This document shows, in pieces, positions 1 through 8,394 of a stretch of DNA of 64,000 nucleotides (position 1 is the stretch's first letter; each line of letters opens with the position of its first letter). The position numbers were made by a program, and so were the translations under genes. The DNA comes from Micromonospora endolithica (GTDB lineage Bacteria > Actinomycetota > Actinomycetes > Mycobacteriales > Micromonosporaceae), in NCBI RefSeq assembly GCF_003626595.1, contig NZ_RBAK01000005.1:310001-374000 (forward strand), read 5' to 3'. Below the pieces are notes generated by a model that had not been told where the DNA came from, did not search any database, and saw only the letters and a list, made by a program, of their open reading frames with translations.

Positions 1-1087
1 CTCGGGTTCGATCCCGCAGGTCTGCGCGCTGTTCGGGCCGAGCGCGGCGGGCGGGGCCTACATCCCGGCGTTCTGCGACGTGGTGGCGATGGTGGACGGC
101 AACGCCAGCATGTACCTCGGCTCGGACCGGATGGTCGAGATGGTGACCGGGGAGAAGACCACGCTGGAGGCGATGGGCGGTGCCCGGGTGCACTGCGCCG
201 AGTCCGGCGTCGGGCACTTCCTCTGCAAGACCGAGGCCGAGGCGCTGGACGTGGTGAAGCGCTACCTGTCCTACCTGCCGGCGAACTGGACCCAGGCGCC
301 GCCGGCCGCGCCGGCGGTCCCGGCGTCCGCGAAGGTCGACCTCGCCGCGCTGGTGCCGGCGAGCGAGCGGCAGGCGTTCGACATGCGCCGGTACGTCAAG
401 GGCCTGCTCGACGAGGATTCGTTCTTCGAGATCCAGGCGCTCTGGGCCAAGGAGCTGACCATCGGCTTCGGCCGGCTGGACGGCGAGGTCGTCGGCGTGG
501 TCGGCAACAACTCCATGTTCAAGGGCGGGGTGCTCTTCGTCGACTCGGCCGACAAGGCCACCCGGTTCGTGCAGCTCTGCGACGCGTTCAACGTGCCGCT
601 GCTGTTCCTCAGTGACGTGCCGGGGTTCATGGTCGGCAGCGCGGTGGAGAAGCAGGGCATCATCCGGCACGGCGCCAAGATGATCACCGCGATCTCCGAG
701 GCGACCGTACCCAAGATCTGCGTGGTGGTGCGCAAGGCGTACGGCGCGGGTCTCTACGCGATGGCCGGGCCCGGCTTCGAGCCGGACGCGACGATCGCCC
801 TGCCCACCGCGAAGATCGCGGTGATGGGCGCGGAGGCCGCGGTCAACGCCGTCTACGCCAACAAGATCGCCGCCATCGCCGACGAGACCGAGCGGGCCGC
901 GTTCGTCGCCGCGAAGCGCGCCGAGTACGAGCGGGACATCGACATCGTCCGGCTGGCCAGTGAGCTGGTGATCGACACCATCGTCGAGCCGCACGACCTG
1001 CGCGCCGAACTGGTCCGTCGGTACGCCGCCGCGCGCGGCAAGGAACGGCACTTCTCCCGACGCCGACACGGCGTCACCCCCGTCTGA
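1..1087 (+). CDS. Acyl-CoA carboxylase carboxyltransferase (beta) subunit, 3' part
   Basis: The reading frame is open from base 2, so the start lies outside the window; the visible 361 residues are the C-terminal two thirds of a biotin-dependent acyl-CoA carboxylase beta subunit. This subunit transfers CO2 from carboxybiotin to an acyl-CoA. Visible crotonase-fold signatures are FGPSAAGGAYIPAF near the N-terminal side (acyl-CoA oxyanion region) and, in the second half, FLSDVPGFMVG and RKAYGAGLYAM. It is followed after 114 bp by an acyl-CoA dehydrogenase, an arrangement like the AccD1/FadE19 leucine-degradation pair of mycobacteria, so methylcrotonyl-CoA or a related short branched acyl-CoA is a plausible substrate. 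That substrate is inference; the family call is firm. Confidence 0.93.
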   Translation, partial: SGSIPQVCALFGPSAAGGAYIPAFCDVVAMVDGNASMYLGSDRMVEMVTGEKTTLEAMGGARVHCAESGVGHFLCKTEAEALDVVKRYLSYLPANWTQAPPAAPAVPASAKVDLAALVPASERQAFDMRRYVKGLLDEDSFFEIQALWAKELTIGFGRLDGEVVGVVGNNSMFKGGVLFVDSADKATRFVQLCDAFNVPLLFLSDVPGFMVGSAVEKQGIIRHGAKMITAISEATVPKICVVVRKAYGAGLYAMAGPGFEPDATIALPTAKIAVMGAEAAVNAVYANKIAAIADETERAAFVAAKRAEYERDIDIVRLASELVIDTIVEPHDLRAELVRRYAAARGKERHFSRRRHGVTPV

Positions 1088-1091
1088 GCGG

Positions 1092-1142
1092 TAAGGAGGG
1101 GCCCCCGCTTAACGCCTGGTGTATAGGAAGGGGCCCTTCCTA
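1092..1142. repeat. Double-hairpin GGGGCCCC intergenic element
   Basis: Two tandem inverted repeats follow the carboxylase stop codon. The first, 1092-1111, is an imperfect palindrome bounded by TAAG and CTTA around GGGGCCCC. The second, 1124-1142, has 9-bp perfect arms (TAGGAAGGG / CCCTTCCTA) around one central base. A 12-nt spacer separates them. It could act as a transcription terminator for the carboxylase gene. I associate this type of sequence with a family dispersed in Micromonosporaceae genomes, but only this copy is visible here. Confidence 0.6.
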
Positions 1143-1201
1143 ACTCATCAGCCGTCCCGGCGTCACGAGCGCCCGGCGGCCCGTCCACCACAGGAGGAAC
1201 G

Positions 1202-2356
1202 ATGGACTTCCGGCTCGGCGAGGAGCAGCAGGCGCTGCGGGAGAGCGTCCGGGACTTCGCCCGTGAGGTGATCGCCCCGGTCATCGGCGAGCACTACGAG
1301 AAGCACACCTTCCCGTACGAGGTCGTCCGGCAGATGGGCAAGATGGGCCTGTTCGGGCTGCCGTTCGCCGAGGAGCACGGCGGCATGGGCGGCGACTACT
1401 TCGCGCTCTGCCTGGTCCTGGAGGAGTTGGCCCGGGTCGATTCCAGCGTGGCGATCACCCTGGAGGCGGCTGTCTCACTGGGCGCGATGCCGATCTACCG
1501 GTTCGGCACGGAGGAGCAGAAGGCGCGGTGGCTGCCCCGGCTGCTCAGCGGGGAGGCGCTGGCGGCGTTCGGGTTGACCGAGCCGGGCACCGGTTCGGAC
1601 GCCGCCGGCACCCAGACCCGGGCGGTCCTGGACGAGGCGACGAACGAGTGGGTGATCAACGGGTCGAAGGCGTTCATCACCAACTCGGGCACCGACATCA
1701 CCGCGCTGGTCACGGTTACCGCGGTCACCGGTACGCGGCCGGACGGCAGCAAGGAGCTGTCCACCATCATCGTGCCGTCCGGTACGCCGGGCTTCACCGT
1801 CGCGCCGGGTTACTCCAAGGTCGGCTGGACCGCCTCGGACACCCACGAGCTGACGTTCGACGACTGCCGGGTGCCGGCGGAGAACCTGCTCGGCGAGCGG
1901 GGCCGGGGCTTCGCGCAGTTCCTGCGGATCCTCGACGAGGGTCGGATCGCCATCGCCGCCCTGGCGGTCGGTCTCGCCCAGGGCTGCGTCGACGAGTCGA
2001 TCAAATACGCCAAGGAGCGTCAGGCGTTCGGTCAGCCGATCGGCAACTACCAGGCGATCCAGTTCAAGATCGCCGACATGGAGATGAAGGCGCACACCGC
2101 CCGGCTGGCGTACTACGACGCCGCCGCGCGGATGCTGGCCGGGGAGCCGTTCAAGCGGCAGGCCGCCATCGCCAAGCTGCACGCCAGCACGGTGGCGGTG
2201 GACAATGCCCGCGAGGCCACCCAGATCCACGGCGGGTACGGCTTCATGAACGAGTATCCGGTGGCCCGCTTCTGGCGGGACTCCAAGATCCTGGAGATCG
2301 GCGAGGGCACCAGCGAGGTGCAGCGGATGATCATTGCCCGCGACCTGGGCATGTGA
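1202..2356 (+). CDS. Acyl-CoA dehydrogenase, short/branched-chain type
   Basis: A 384-residue FAD-dependent acyl-CoA dehydrogenase that desaturates an acyl-CoA at C2-C3 and passes electrons to electron-transfer flavoprotein. The start is fixed by AGGAGG 5 nt upstream of the ATG. The FAD/substrate signature FGLTEPGTGSDA lies near residue 125, and the C-terminal HGGYGFMNEYPVAR and IGEGTSEVQ motifs match short-chain, isobutyryl and isovaleryl enzymes, with the EGT glutamate as probable base. Length is typical of the family. It lies 114 bp downstream of the carboxylase beta subunit and may be cotranscribed with it if the intervening hairpins allow read-through. Chain-length preference cannot be read from sequence alone. 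Confidence 0.95.
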   Translation: MDFRLGEEQQALRESVRDFAREVIAPVIGEHYEKHTFPYEVVRQMGKMGLFGLPFAEEHGGMGGDYFALCLVLEELARVDSSVAITLEAAVSLGAMPIYRFGTEEQKARWLPRLLSGEALAAFGLTEPGTGSDAAGTQTRAVLDEATNEWVINGSKAFITNSGTDITALVTVTAVTGTRPDGSKELSTIIVPSGTPGFTVAPGYSKVGWTASDTHELTFDDCRVPAENLLGERGRGFAQFLRILDEGRIAIAALAVGLAQGCVDESIKYAKERQAFGQPIGNYQAIQFKIADMEMKAHTARLAYYDAAARMLAGEPFKRQAAIAKLHASTVAVDNAREATQIHGGYGFMNEYPVARFWRDSKILEIGEGTSEVQRMIIARDLGM

Positions 2357-2486
2357 CGCTCGCGGGAAACCCGGTGCGGTGCGGGGTGCGGCCGGGTCCG
2401 CCGTCGGGCACCTGTCGGATATCCGCAGCCGGGCGTCGGCAGGACGACGATCGACTGCCGCCGGTCGGAGGTGATCCGTACTCTTC

Positions 2487-5168
2487 GTGCCCATGACTCC
2501 CGATCTTGATCGTTCGCGGAGCCCGGGTACGCGTACCGGATTGTCGGAGCTGTTGCGCGGGCACCGGCTGGCCGCCGGCCTGACCCAGGCCGAGCTGGCG
2601 ACGCGGGCCGGCGTGGGCGTACGCACGGTCCGCGACCTGGAACGGGGCCGTTCGGCCCGGCCGCAGCGCACCACCGTCGAGCTGCTCGCCGGCGCGCTCG
2701 ACCTGGCCGGTGAGGACCGGTCGGCCTTCCTCGCCGCGGCCCGCGGCCCGGTCCCGGCGCCCCGGGACGGGTCCGGCCCGGCGGCGGCCGTCGACACCGA
2801 CCCGGCCGCCGGTGCCACGTCGGCGCTCCCGCCCCCGGTGACGTTGATCGGCCGGGAGCGGGACGTGGCGGAGCTGGTCGGCACGCTGCTCACCGATCCG
2901 GTACCCCGGCTGATGAGCCTGGTCGGGTTGACCGGGGTCGGCAAGACGGCGCTGGCCCTGACGGTCGCGCACGAGGTCGCCGGCGGGTATCCCGGCGGCG
3001 TGGCCGGTGTCCTCATCGGTGAGGGCTCGGACGCCGCCGACGTGCTCACCGCCGCGTTGACGGTCTTCGGCGTCGCCCGGCTGCCGGAACTGGCGACCCG
3101 GCTGGCCGGCCGGCCGGCACTGCTGATGATGGACGCGGTGGAGCGGGCGCCGAACGCCGCCGCCGACGCGGTACGCGGGCTCACCGCCGCGGCACCGTCG
3201 CTGCGCGTGCTGGTCACCGGTCGGCACCCGGTCGGCCTGCCCGGCGAGCGGGTCCGTCCGGTGGCGCCGCTGGACGTACCGCCGCCGGGCGGCGAGGGCG
3301 GGGCGCCCTCCCTGGCCGACTACCCGGCGGTGGCGCTGTTCACCGCCCGGCTGGCCCAGGTGCGCCCGGAGCCGCCCACCCCGGACGAGCTGCCGGCGCT
3401 GGCCGCCCTGGTCCGGCGCCTCGGCGGGCTGCCGCTGGCCATCGAGCTGATGGCGGCGCGGGCCCGGATCCTCGACCTCAACGAACTCCTGGACCGTTAC
3501 GGCGACCGGGTTCTCGACCTGGCCACGTCCTCGGGAGCGGCGGGCCGGCCGGGCTGGGACCCGGCGGACCCGGCCGGTACGCGGGACGGGCGCGTGGCGG
3601 CGGCGGAGACGCTGCGGGACGCGGTGGCGACCAGCTACCGCCTCCTGGCGCCGGACGAGCGGGCGGCGCTGCGGCGGCTCGCCGCGTTCGGCAACCGGTG
3701 GTCGGTGGAGATGACCGAGGAGATGCTCGCTGACGGCGGTGACTCCGACGGCACGGTGGTGGTCGACCCGGTGCCGCTGTTGGACCGCTTCCTGGAGCTG
3801 GGCCTGCTGAGCGTCCGGGGTGTCGGGCCGTTCCGCTTCCGGCTGCTGGACGCGGTCCGGGACTTCGCCGCCGAGCAGGCGGCCGGGGCCGGCGAGTGGA
3901 CCGCGATCCGTCGGCGGCACGCCGAGGTGCTGGCCCGGTTGGTGGCCCGGACCGCGCCGGACCTGGTCGGCGTGCACCTGCCGGCGGCGGTGTACCGGCT
4001 CGACCAGGTGAGCGGCGACATCAGCTGGGCACTGGCGCACGCCGCCGTGGACGACCCCGGCACCGCGCTGCGCCTGGCGGCGGGGCTGGTCCGCTGGTGG
4101 CGGTTCCGGGGGCGTGACGTCGCCGGCCGGCAGTGGCTCTGCCGGTTGCTGGCCGACCCGCGGACGGCGGACGCCGACCCGGTGCTGCGGGCATGGGCGT
4201 CGCTCGGGGTGGCCCGGTTGGCGGCCGAGCACGGCGCGGGCCCCGAGGAGGTGCCGACGGTCCGGATGGCGCTCGCCGCGTTCCGCACGGCGGGCGACGT
4301 GGCCGGAGAGCTGGCGGCGCGCACCGTGCTGGGTGAGTTGCTGGTCGGCGCCGGGGGCCACGACGAGGCGCGCGAGCACGCCGAGGCGGTGCTGGCCCTG
4401 GCCGCCCGGCACGGCCGCACCCGGGACATGGCGGTCGCGCAGGGCAACCTGTCGTGGCACGAGATCCGGGCCGGTGACGTGCCCGCGGCGCGGCGTCGAC
4501 TGGCGGCGGTGGACCGGCTCGCCACGCAGTGCGCGGACCGGCGGCTGCGGCTGCTGGCCCAGGCCGACCTGGTCGAGCTGTCCCGCCTGGAGGGGCGGTA
4601 CGCCGACGCGGCCGACCAGGGCCGCCGGGTACTGCGTGCCCTGGACGGGTTGGGTGACCCGGGACACCGGCGTCGGGTGCTCGGCGCGGTGGGCCTGGCC
4701 CTGGCCCAGGCAGGACGGGCGGCGGAGGCGGCTGAGGTGCTGGCCGAGTTGCGCCCGCCGATCGCCTCGGTGCCGCTGGCCCCGGCCGTCGTCGTCGCGC
4801 CCCGGGTGCGGTTCGACGATCTGGACGCGGTGTCCGGGGCCTTCCCGGACGCCCGCCCGGAGGATGCGGTCTGCGCGTTGATCGAGGGGTATCTCGCCCT
4901 GCACCGGGGTGACCGGGACCTGGCGGCGGAGTGGTTCACCGCGGTGGCGGAACTCGGCAGCGGCGGGCCGGACCGGCGCGAAGTGGTCGAGGCGTTGGTG
5001 GGACTCGCCGCCAGCACGGGTGACCCGGAGGTGTTGGACCGGCTCGACGCGGCGAGCCGGGACGGTGGGGTGCGCCTGCTGCCGCGCGAGGAGGAACTGC
5101 TCTACGCGCTGGACGCGGCCCGGCGGAGCGGCCGGCGCGGAGGGCCGGGGGCGGCGCGAGCGAAGTAG
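2487..5168 (+). CDS. XRE-type HTH / NB-ARC-like ATPase / TPR transcriptional regulator
   Basis: An 893-residue signalling ATPase. Residues about 10-65 form an XRE helix-turn-helix (LTQAELATRAGVGVRTVRDLE). Around residue 146 is a Walker A motif, GLTGVGKTAL, with LLMMDAVE as a probable Walker B. The C-terminal 350 residues are Ala/Leu/Arg-rich helical repeats of TPR type. The layout resembles AfsR-like STAND regulators without a SARP-type DNA-binding domain. Its target is unknown. GTG 2487 follows GGAGGTGATC by 10 nt. ATG 2493 is an alternative, since TACTCT lies 8 nt before it and could give a leaderless message. The gene stands alone and faces the MarR gene. Confidence 0.85.
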   Translation: MPMTPDLDRSRSPGTRTGLSELLRGHRLAAGLTQAELATRAGVGVRTVRDLERGRSARPQRTTVELLAGALDLAGEDRSAFLAAARGPVPAPRDGSGPAAAVDTDPAAGATSALPPPVTLIGRERDVAELVGTLLTDPVPRLMSLVGLTGVGKTALALTVAHEVAGGYPGGVAGVLIGEGSDAADVLTAALTVFGVARLPELATRLAGRPALLMMDAVERAPNAAADAVRGLTAAAPSLRVLVTGRHPVGLPGERVRPVAPLDVPPPGGEGGAPSLADYPAVALFTARLAQVRPEPPTPDELPALAALVRRLGGLPLAIELMAARARILDLNELLDRYGDRVLDLATSSGAAGRPGWDPADPAGTRDGRVAAAETLRDAVATSYRLLAPDERAALRRLAAFGNRWSVEMTEEMLADGGDSDGTVVVDPVPLLDRFLELGLLSVRGVGPFRFRLLDAVRDFAAEQAAGAGEWTAIRRRHAEVLARLVARTAPDLVGVHLPAAVYRLDQVSGDISWALAHAAVDDPGTALRLAAGLVRWWRFRGRDVAGRQWLCRLLADPRTADADPVLRAWASLGVARLAAEHGAGPEEVPTVRMALAAFRTAGDVAGELAARTVLGELLVGAGGHDEAREHAEAVLALAARHGRTRDMAVAQGNLSWHEIRAGDVPAARRRLAAVDRLATQCADRRLRLLAQADLVELSRLEGRYADAADQGRRVLRALDGLGDPGHRRRVLGAVGLALAQAGRAAEAAEVLAELRPPIASVPLAPAVVVAPRVRFDDLDAVSGAFPDARPEDAVCALIEGYLALHRGDRDLAAEWFTAVAELGSGGPDRREVVEALVGLAASTGDPEVLDRLDAASRDGGVRLLPREEELLYALDAARRSGRRGGPGAARAK

Positions 5169-5330
5169 CCCCCTCTTGCAACCCCTTAGCTCATCGCCCG
5201 CGCCGTGTCCCCCCGGTGCGTCCCCGCCCGACGAAGACTAGCGATCACCTTCAGCGAGGCCGTCCGCTTTGCTGCGTTACCTCCCGCACCCGCGGTGATT
5301 CTGCCGGTCTTTCTGCCGGTGTCGAGCGGT

Positions 5331-5349
5331 CCGGCCGCACTGCGGCCGG
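5331..5349. terminator. Candidate bidirectional terminator hairpin
   Basis: CCGGCCGCA and TGCGGCCGG form a 9-bp perfect inverted repeat around one base, in the 251-bp gap between convergent genes ending at 5168 and 5420. There is no T-tract, as is usual for GC-rich actinomycete terminators. The tiny loop means the outer pairs probably melt. The rest of this gap shows nothing I can name. Confidence 0.4.
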
Positions 5350-5419
5350 CAGCTCCCGGCGGTGCCCGTAACGCTGCCGAGCGTGACCGCCGGGCATCGG
5401 GACTGTCGGGCCGCCACGG

Positions 5420-5926
5420 TCAGGGCTGGACCGCCGGCTCGCCGTCGGGGGCCGGGTCGGTGCTGCCGGCGGTCGCGCCCGGGTGCACCGCGTCCCGGAC
5501 CCGACGCAGCCCGTCGAGCAGGGCGCGCAGCGCGTCCTGGTCGAGCTGCCCGGTGAACCACTGCTCGATGATCCGCAGGTGGCCGGGGAGCACCTCGTCG
5601 AGCCGTTGCAGGCCGCTGGCGGTGACCACCGCGTACGAACTGCGCCGGTCGGACGGGCAGGCGCGCCGGGTGAGCAGCCCGTCGCGCTCCATCCGGTCGA
5701 CCACCCGGGTGACGCCGCTGGTGGACAGGGTCGTCTGGGCGGCCAGGTCGGTCATCCGCAGTTGGTTGCCGGGGGAGCGGGCGAGCCGGGTGAGCACCTC
5801 GAACTCCACCGGCGAGAGGCTGTGCTCCTCGAACTGGGCGGCGAACCGGGCCGACAGCCCGGCGTGCGTCTCGACGAGCAGGCCGACGGCGGTGATCCGG
5901 GGGTCGTCGAACACGTTTTGGTTCAC
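5420..5926 (-). CDS. MarR-family transcriptional regulator
   Basis: A 168-residue winged-helix repressor. The DNA-binding core is clear: LSPVEFEVLTRLARSPG, then a recognition-helix region RMTDLAAQTTLSTSGVTRVVDRME, then the wing DGLLTRRACPSDRRSSYAVVT, which carries the family DxRxxxV-type signature. The last 25 residues are a flexible tail. It is transcribed divergently from the YceI gene with 103 bp between starts, so autoregulation and control of yceI is the natural prediction. The start is GTG 5926; TAGGAT lies 6 nt upstream (5933-5938), suggesting a leaderless transcript. The ligand is unknown. Confidence 0.93.
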   Translation of the reverse strand: MNQNVFDDPRITAVGLLVETHAGLSARFAAQFEEHSLSPVEFEVLTRLARSPGNQLRMTDLAAQTTLSTSGVTRVVDRMERDGLLTRRACPSDRRSSYAVVTASGLQRLDEVLPGHLRIIEQWFTGQLDQDALRALLDGLRRVRDAVHPGATAGSTDPAPDGEPAVQP

Positions 5927-5932
5927 CCTCTG

Positions 5933-5938
5933 ATCCTA
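5933..5938 (-). promoter_or_regulatory. Leaderless -10 of marR
   Basis: TAGGAT on the minus strand ends 6 nt before GTG 5926, the spacing expected when transcription starts at the initiation codon. No Shine-Dalgarno sequence is present. Confidence 0.5.
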
Positions 5939-5945
5939 ACAGTCC

Positions 5946-5976
5946 TTGACACGCGGAATATTGTTGCGGCTATAGT
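5946..5976 (+). promoter_or_regulatory. Probable yceI promoter
   Basis: A perfect -35 TTGACA (5946-5951) and a -10 TATAGT (5971-5976) are separated by 19 bp. They lie in the divergent marR/yceI region, 54 bp before the yceI start. The spacer is longer than the 17-bp optimum, which would fit a regulated promoter. GTTGC occurs twice as a direct repeat across the -10 region. Confidence 0.6.
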
Positions 5977-6029
5977 TGCTCAGGCAGACGTTGGGCTACT
6001 AAACAAATCTTCTCCGGAGGGCAGTTTCC

Positions 6030-6611
6030 ATGACCAGCAGCATCGCACCGGTTACCCGCGACTGGGACGGCCTTACCATCCCGACCGCCGGCACCTATTT
6101 GCTGGACGCGGCGCACAAGCGCGTCGGCTTCGTCGCGCGGCACATGATGGTGAGCAAGGTACGCGGTGAGTTCGCCGAGGCCACCGCGACGATCACCGTC
6201 GCCGAGGACCCGCTGCAGTCCACCGTCACCGCCACCATCCAGGCGGCGAGCATCGACACCAAGCAGGCCGACCGGGACACGCACCTGCGCAGCGCCGAGT
6301 TCCTCGACGCCGAGCAGTTCCCGACGCTGGAGTTCCGCAGCACCGGCGTGAAGTCCCACGACGGCAACGAGTTCGTCCTCACCGGCGAGCTGACCGTCAA
6401 GGGCGTCACCCGCCCGGTCGACCTGGAGGTCGAGTTCGAGGGCGTCGGCCGCAGCCCCTTCGGCCAGGACATCTTCGGCTTCTCGGCGACCACCGAGATC
6501 GACCGGGAGGACTTCGGTCTGACCTGGAACGTGGCCCTGGAGACCGGCGGCGTGCTGGTCGGCAAGAAGATCAAGATCGAGATCGAGGGCGAGGCCGTCC
6601 GCCAGGCCTGA
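6030..6611 (+). CDS. YceI-family lipid-binding protein
   Basis: A 193-residue protein of the YceI lipocalin-like beta-barrel family, which binds isoprenoid or other amphipathic molecules. The family pattern is visible throughout: GTYLLDAAHKRVGFVARHMM at the N-terminus, then SVEDT-like strands, the DxHLRSAEFLDAEQFPTLEFRS block, and the repeated LTGELTVKGVTRPVDLEVE segment. No signal peptide is present, so it is probably cytoplasmic, unlike E. coli YceI. CGGAGGG 8 nt before the ATG supports the start. It is transcribed divergently from the MarR gene and has its own strong promoter. The physiological ligand is not known. Confidence 0.93.
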   Translation: MTSSIAPVTRDWDGLTIPTAGTYLLDAAHKRVGFVARHMMVSKVRGEFAEATATITVAEDPLQSTVTATIQAASIDTKQADRDTHLRSAEFLDAEQFPTLEFRSTGVKSHDGNEFVLTGELTVKGVTRPVDLEVEFEGVGRSPFGQDIFGFSATTEIDREDFGLTWNVALETGGVLVGKKIKIEIEGEAVRQA

Positions 6612-6622
6612 TCCTCCCACCC

Positions 6623-6656
6623 GTCGGGCCCGCGCCGCACCAGGCGCGGGCCCGAC
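6623..6656 (+). terminator. yceI terminator
   Basis: A 14-bp perfect stem (GTCGGGCCCGCGCC / GGCGCGGGCCCGAC) with a 6-nt loop begins 12 bp after the yceI stop codon. It has no T-tract. Confidence 0.75.
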
Positions 6657-6779
6657 GTCGTACGCGGGCCGGACCCTTCACACCACGGTGCGAATTGTCA
6701 CGACCTGTTCGCTGCTTCGGCCGATGCCGGACTGGCCCGAGTGGGTAGTAATCCCGGCGCGCGCACATCCTCCCGCCCG

Positions 6780-6798
6780 GCCGGGCCTCTGGCCCGGC
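6780..6798 (+). other. Upstream hairpin 1 of the ligase gene
   Basis: GCCGGGCC and GGCCCGGC form an 8-bp perfect stem with a TCT loop, about 85 bp upstream of the glutamate-cysteine-ligase-like start. It is the first of two hairpins in this leader. Confidence 0.4.
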
Positions 6799-6833
6799 GA
6801 GGGGCGCGCTCATACCGTTGGATGGTTCACAAT

Positions 6834-6863
6834 GCGCTGCGGAGCGGGACCGCTCCGCAGCGC
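6834..6863 (+). promoter_or_regulatory. 13-bp perfect hairpin in the ligase 5' leader
   Basis: GCGCTGCGGAGCG (6834-6846) pairs perfectly with CGCTCCGCAGCGC (6851-6863) around a GGAC loop. It sits 10 bp before the GGGAGG ribosome binding site of the next gene, so it could be an attenuator, an mRNA stabiliser or an operator. It is not placed as a terminator of any upstream gene. Confidence 0.55.
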
Positions 6864-6881
6864 CACGCGCCGGGAGGACAC

Positions 6882-8360
6882 ATGGGCAGGGACGTCGAGC
6901 AGGGCGCCTTCTCCCGCGAGGATCGGGCCCGATACCGACAGAAGGTCCGACGGTGCCTGGACGTCTTCGCGCTGATGCTGGACGACTTCGGGTTCGACGC
7001 GGACCGGCCGATGACCGGCCTGGAGATCGAACTGAACCTGGTCGACTCCGCCGCCGAACCGGCGATGCGCAACGAGCAGATCCTCGCCGACATCGCCGAT
7101 CCGCTCTTCCAGACCGAACTGGGGCAGTTCAACCTCGAACTCAACGCGCTGCCCCGGCTGATCGAGGGCGCCGGCTTCGCCGACTACGAGCAGGACCTGC
7201 GCGGCAGCCTCTCCCGCGCGGACGAACGCGCCGCCGCCTCCGACGCCCGGATCGTGCTGGTCGGCATCCTGCCCACCCTCACCGAGCGACACCTGGTGGC
7301 CGACAACCTCTCCACGAACGAGCGCTACCGGGTGCTCAACGACCAGATCGTCGGTGCCCGGGGGGAGGACATCGAACTCGACATCCGCGGCGTCGAGCGC
7401 CTGCGGACCCACACCGACTCGATCGCGCCCGAGGCCGCCTGCACCAGCCTCCAGTTCCACCTGCAGGTCGCGCCGGACAGCTTCGCCGACTACTGGAACG
7501 CCTCCCAGGCCATCGCCGGCGTGCAGGTGGCCGTCGGTGCCAACTCTCCGTTCCTGTACGGGCGGCAGCTGTGGGCGGAGACCCGGATCGCGCTGTTCCA
7601 GCAGGCCACCGACACGCGGCCGGACGAACTCAAGGCCCAGGGCGTACGCCCTCGGGTGTGGTTCGGTGAACGGTGGATCACCTCGATCTTCGACCTGTTC
7701 GAGGAGAACGTCCGCTACTTCCCGCCGCTGCTGCCGATCTGCGAGGACGAGGACCCGGTTGAGGTGCTGCACTCCGGTGGTGTGCCGGAGTTGAGCGAGC
7801 TGCGCCTGCACAACGGCACCGTCTACCGCTGGAACCGCCCGGTCTACGACATCATGGACGGCCGTCCGCACCTGCGGGTGGAGAACCGGGTGCTGCCGGC
7901 CGGTCCGACCGTGGTCGACATGCTGGCCAACGCCGCCTTCTACTTCGGCCTGGCCCGGGGGCTCGCGGAGGCCGACCGGCCCATCTGGAGCCAGCTTCCG
8001 TTCAGCTCCGCCGAGGAGAACTTCCACGCCGCCGCGCGGCGCGGGATGGACGCCGTCCTGCGTTGGCCCCGCCTGGGTGAGGTGCCGGTGACCAAGCTGG
8101 TCCTCGACGTCCTGCTGCCCACGGCCGCCACCGGGCTGGACCGGTTCGGGGTGTCGCCGGCCGAGCGGGACCGGCTGCTGGGCATCATCGAGCAGCGCTG
8201 TCGTACCGGCCGCAACGGCGCGGTGTGGCAGACCGAGACGGTGTGGGCGGCCGAACGGCATCGCGGCATGGACCGGGACAGTGCCCTGCACCACATGGTG
8301 CAGCGCTACGCCGAACTGCAACGCGGCAACGAGCCGGTGCACACCTGGCCGGTCGACTGA
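6882..8360 (+). CDS. Glutamate-cysteine ligase-like (GCS2) carboxylate-amine ligase
   Basis: A 492-residue member of the GCS2 family, ATP-dependent enzymes that join glutamate to an amine such as cysteine. The glutamate-binding signature is near the N-terminus (MTGLEIELNLVD, then FQTELGQFNLELN). The mid-protein SLQFHLQV block and the later RVENRVLPAGPT segment are conserved nucleotide/metal-binding parts. The ATG at 6882 is preferred over upstream in-frame starts because GGGAGG lies 6 nt before it. It is a single gene after the yceI terminator. Actinomycetes make mycothiol rather than glutathione, so the true product may be a gamma-glutamyl compound other than gamma-glutamylcysteine. Confidence 0.85.
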   Translation: MGRDVEQGAFSREDRARYRQKVRRCLDVFALMLDDFGFDADRPMTGLEIELNLVDSAAEPAMRNEQILADIADPLFQTELGQFNLELNALPRLIEGAGFADYEQDLRGSLSRADERAAASDARIVLVGILPTLTERHLVADNLSTNERYRVLNDQIVGARGEDIELDIRGVERLRTHTDSIAPEAACTSLQFHLQVAPDSFADYWNASQAIAGVQVAVGANSPFLYGRQLWAETRIALFQQATDTRPDELKAQGVRPRVWFGERWITSIFDLFEENVRYFPPLLPICEDEDPVEVLHSGGVPELSELRLHNGTVYRWNRPVYDIMDGRPHLRVENRVLPAGPTVVDMLANAAFYFGLARGLAEADRPIWSQLPFSSAEENFHAAARRGMDAVLRWPRLGEVPVTKLVLDVLLPTAATGLDRFGVSPAERDRLLGIIEQRCRTGRNGAVWQTETVWAAERHRGMDRDSALHHMVQRYAELQRGNEPVHTWPVD

Positions 8361-8394
8361 CTGACCACCCGGGGGATGCCGCGGCCGGAGAGGG

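Noticed and set aside
5960..5985. Inverted-repeat MarR operator in the marR/yceI region
   Set aside because: Only a direct repeat of GTTGC is visible; no convincing palindrome is present.
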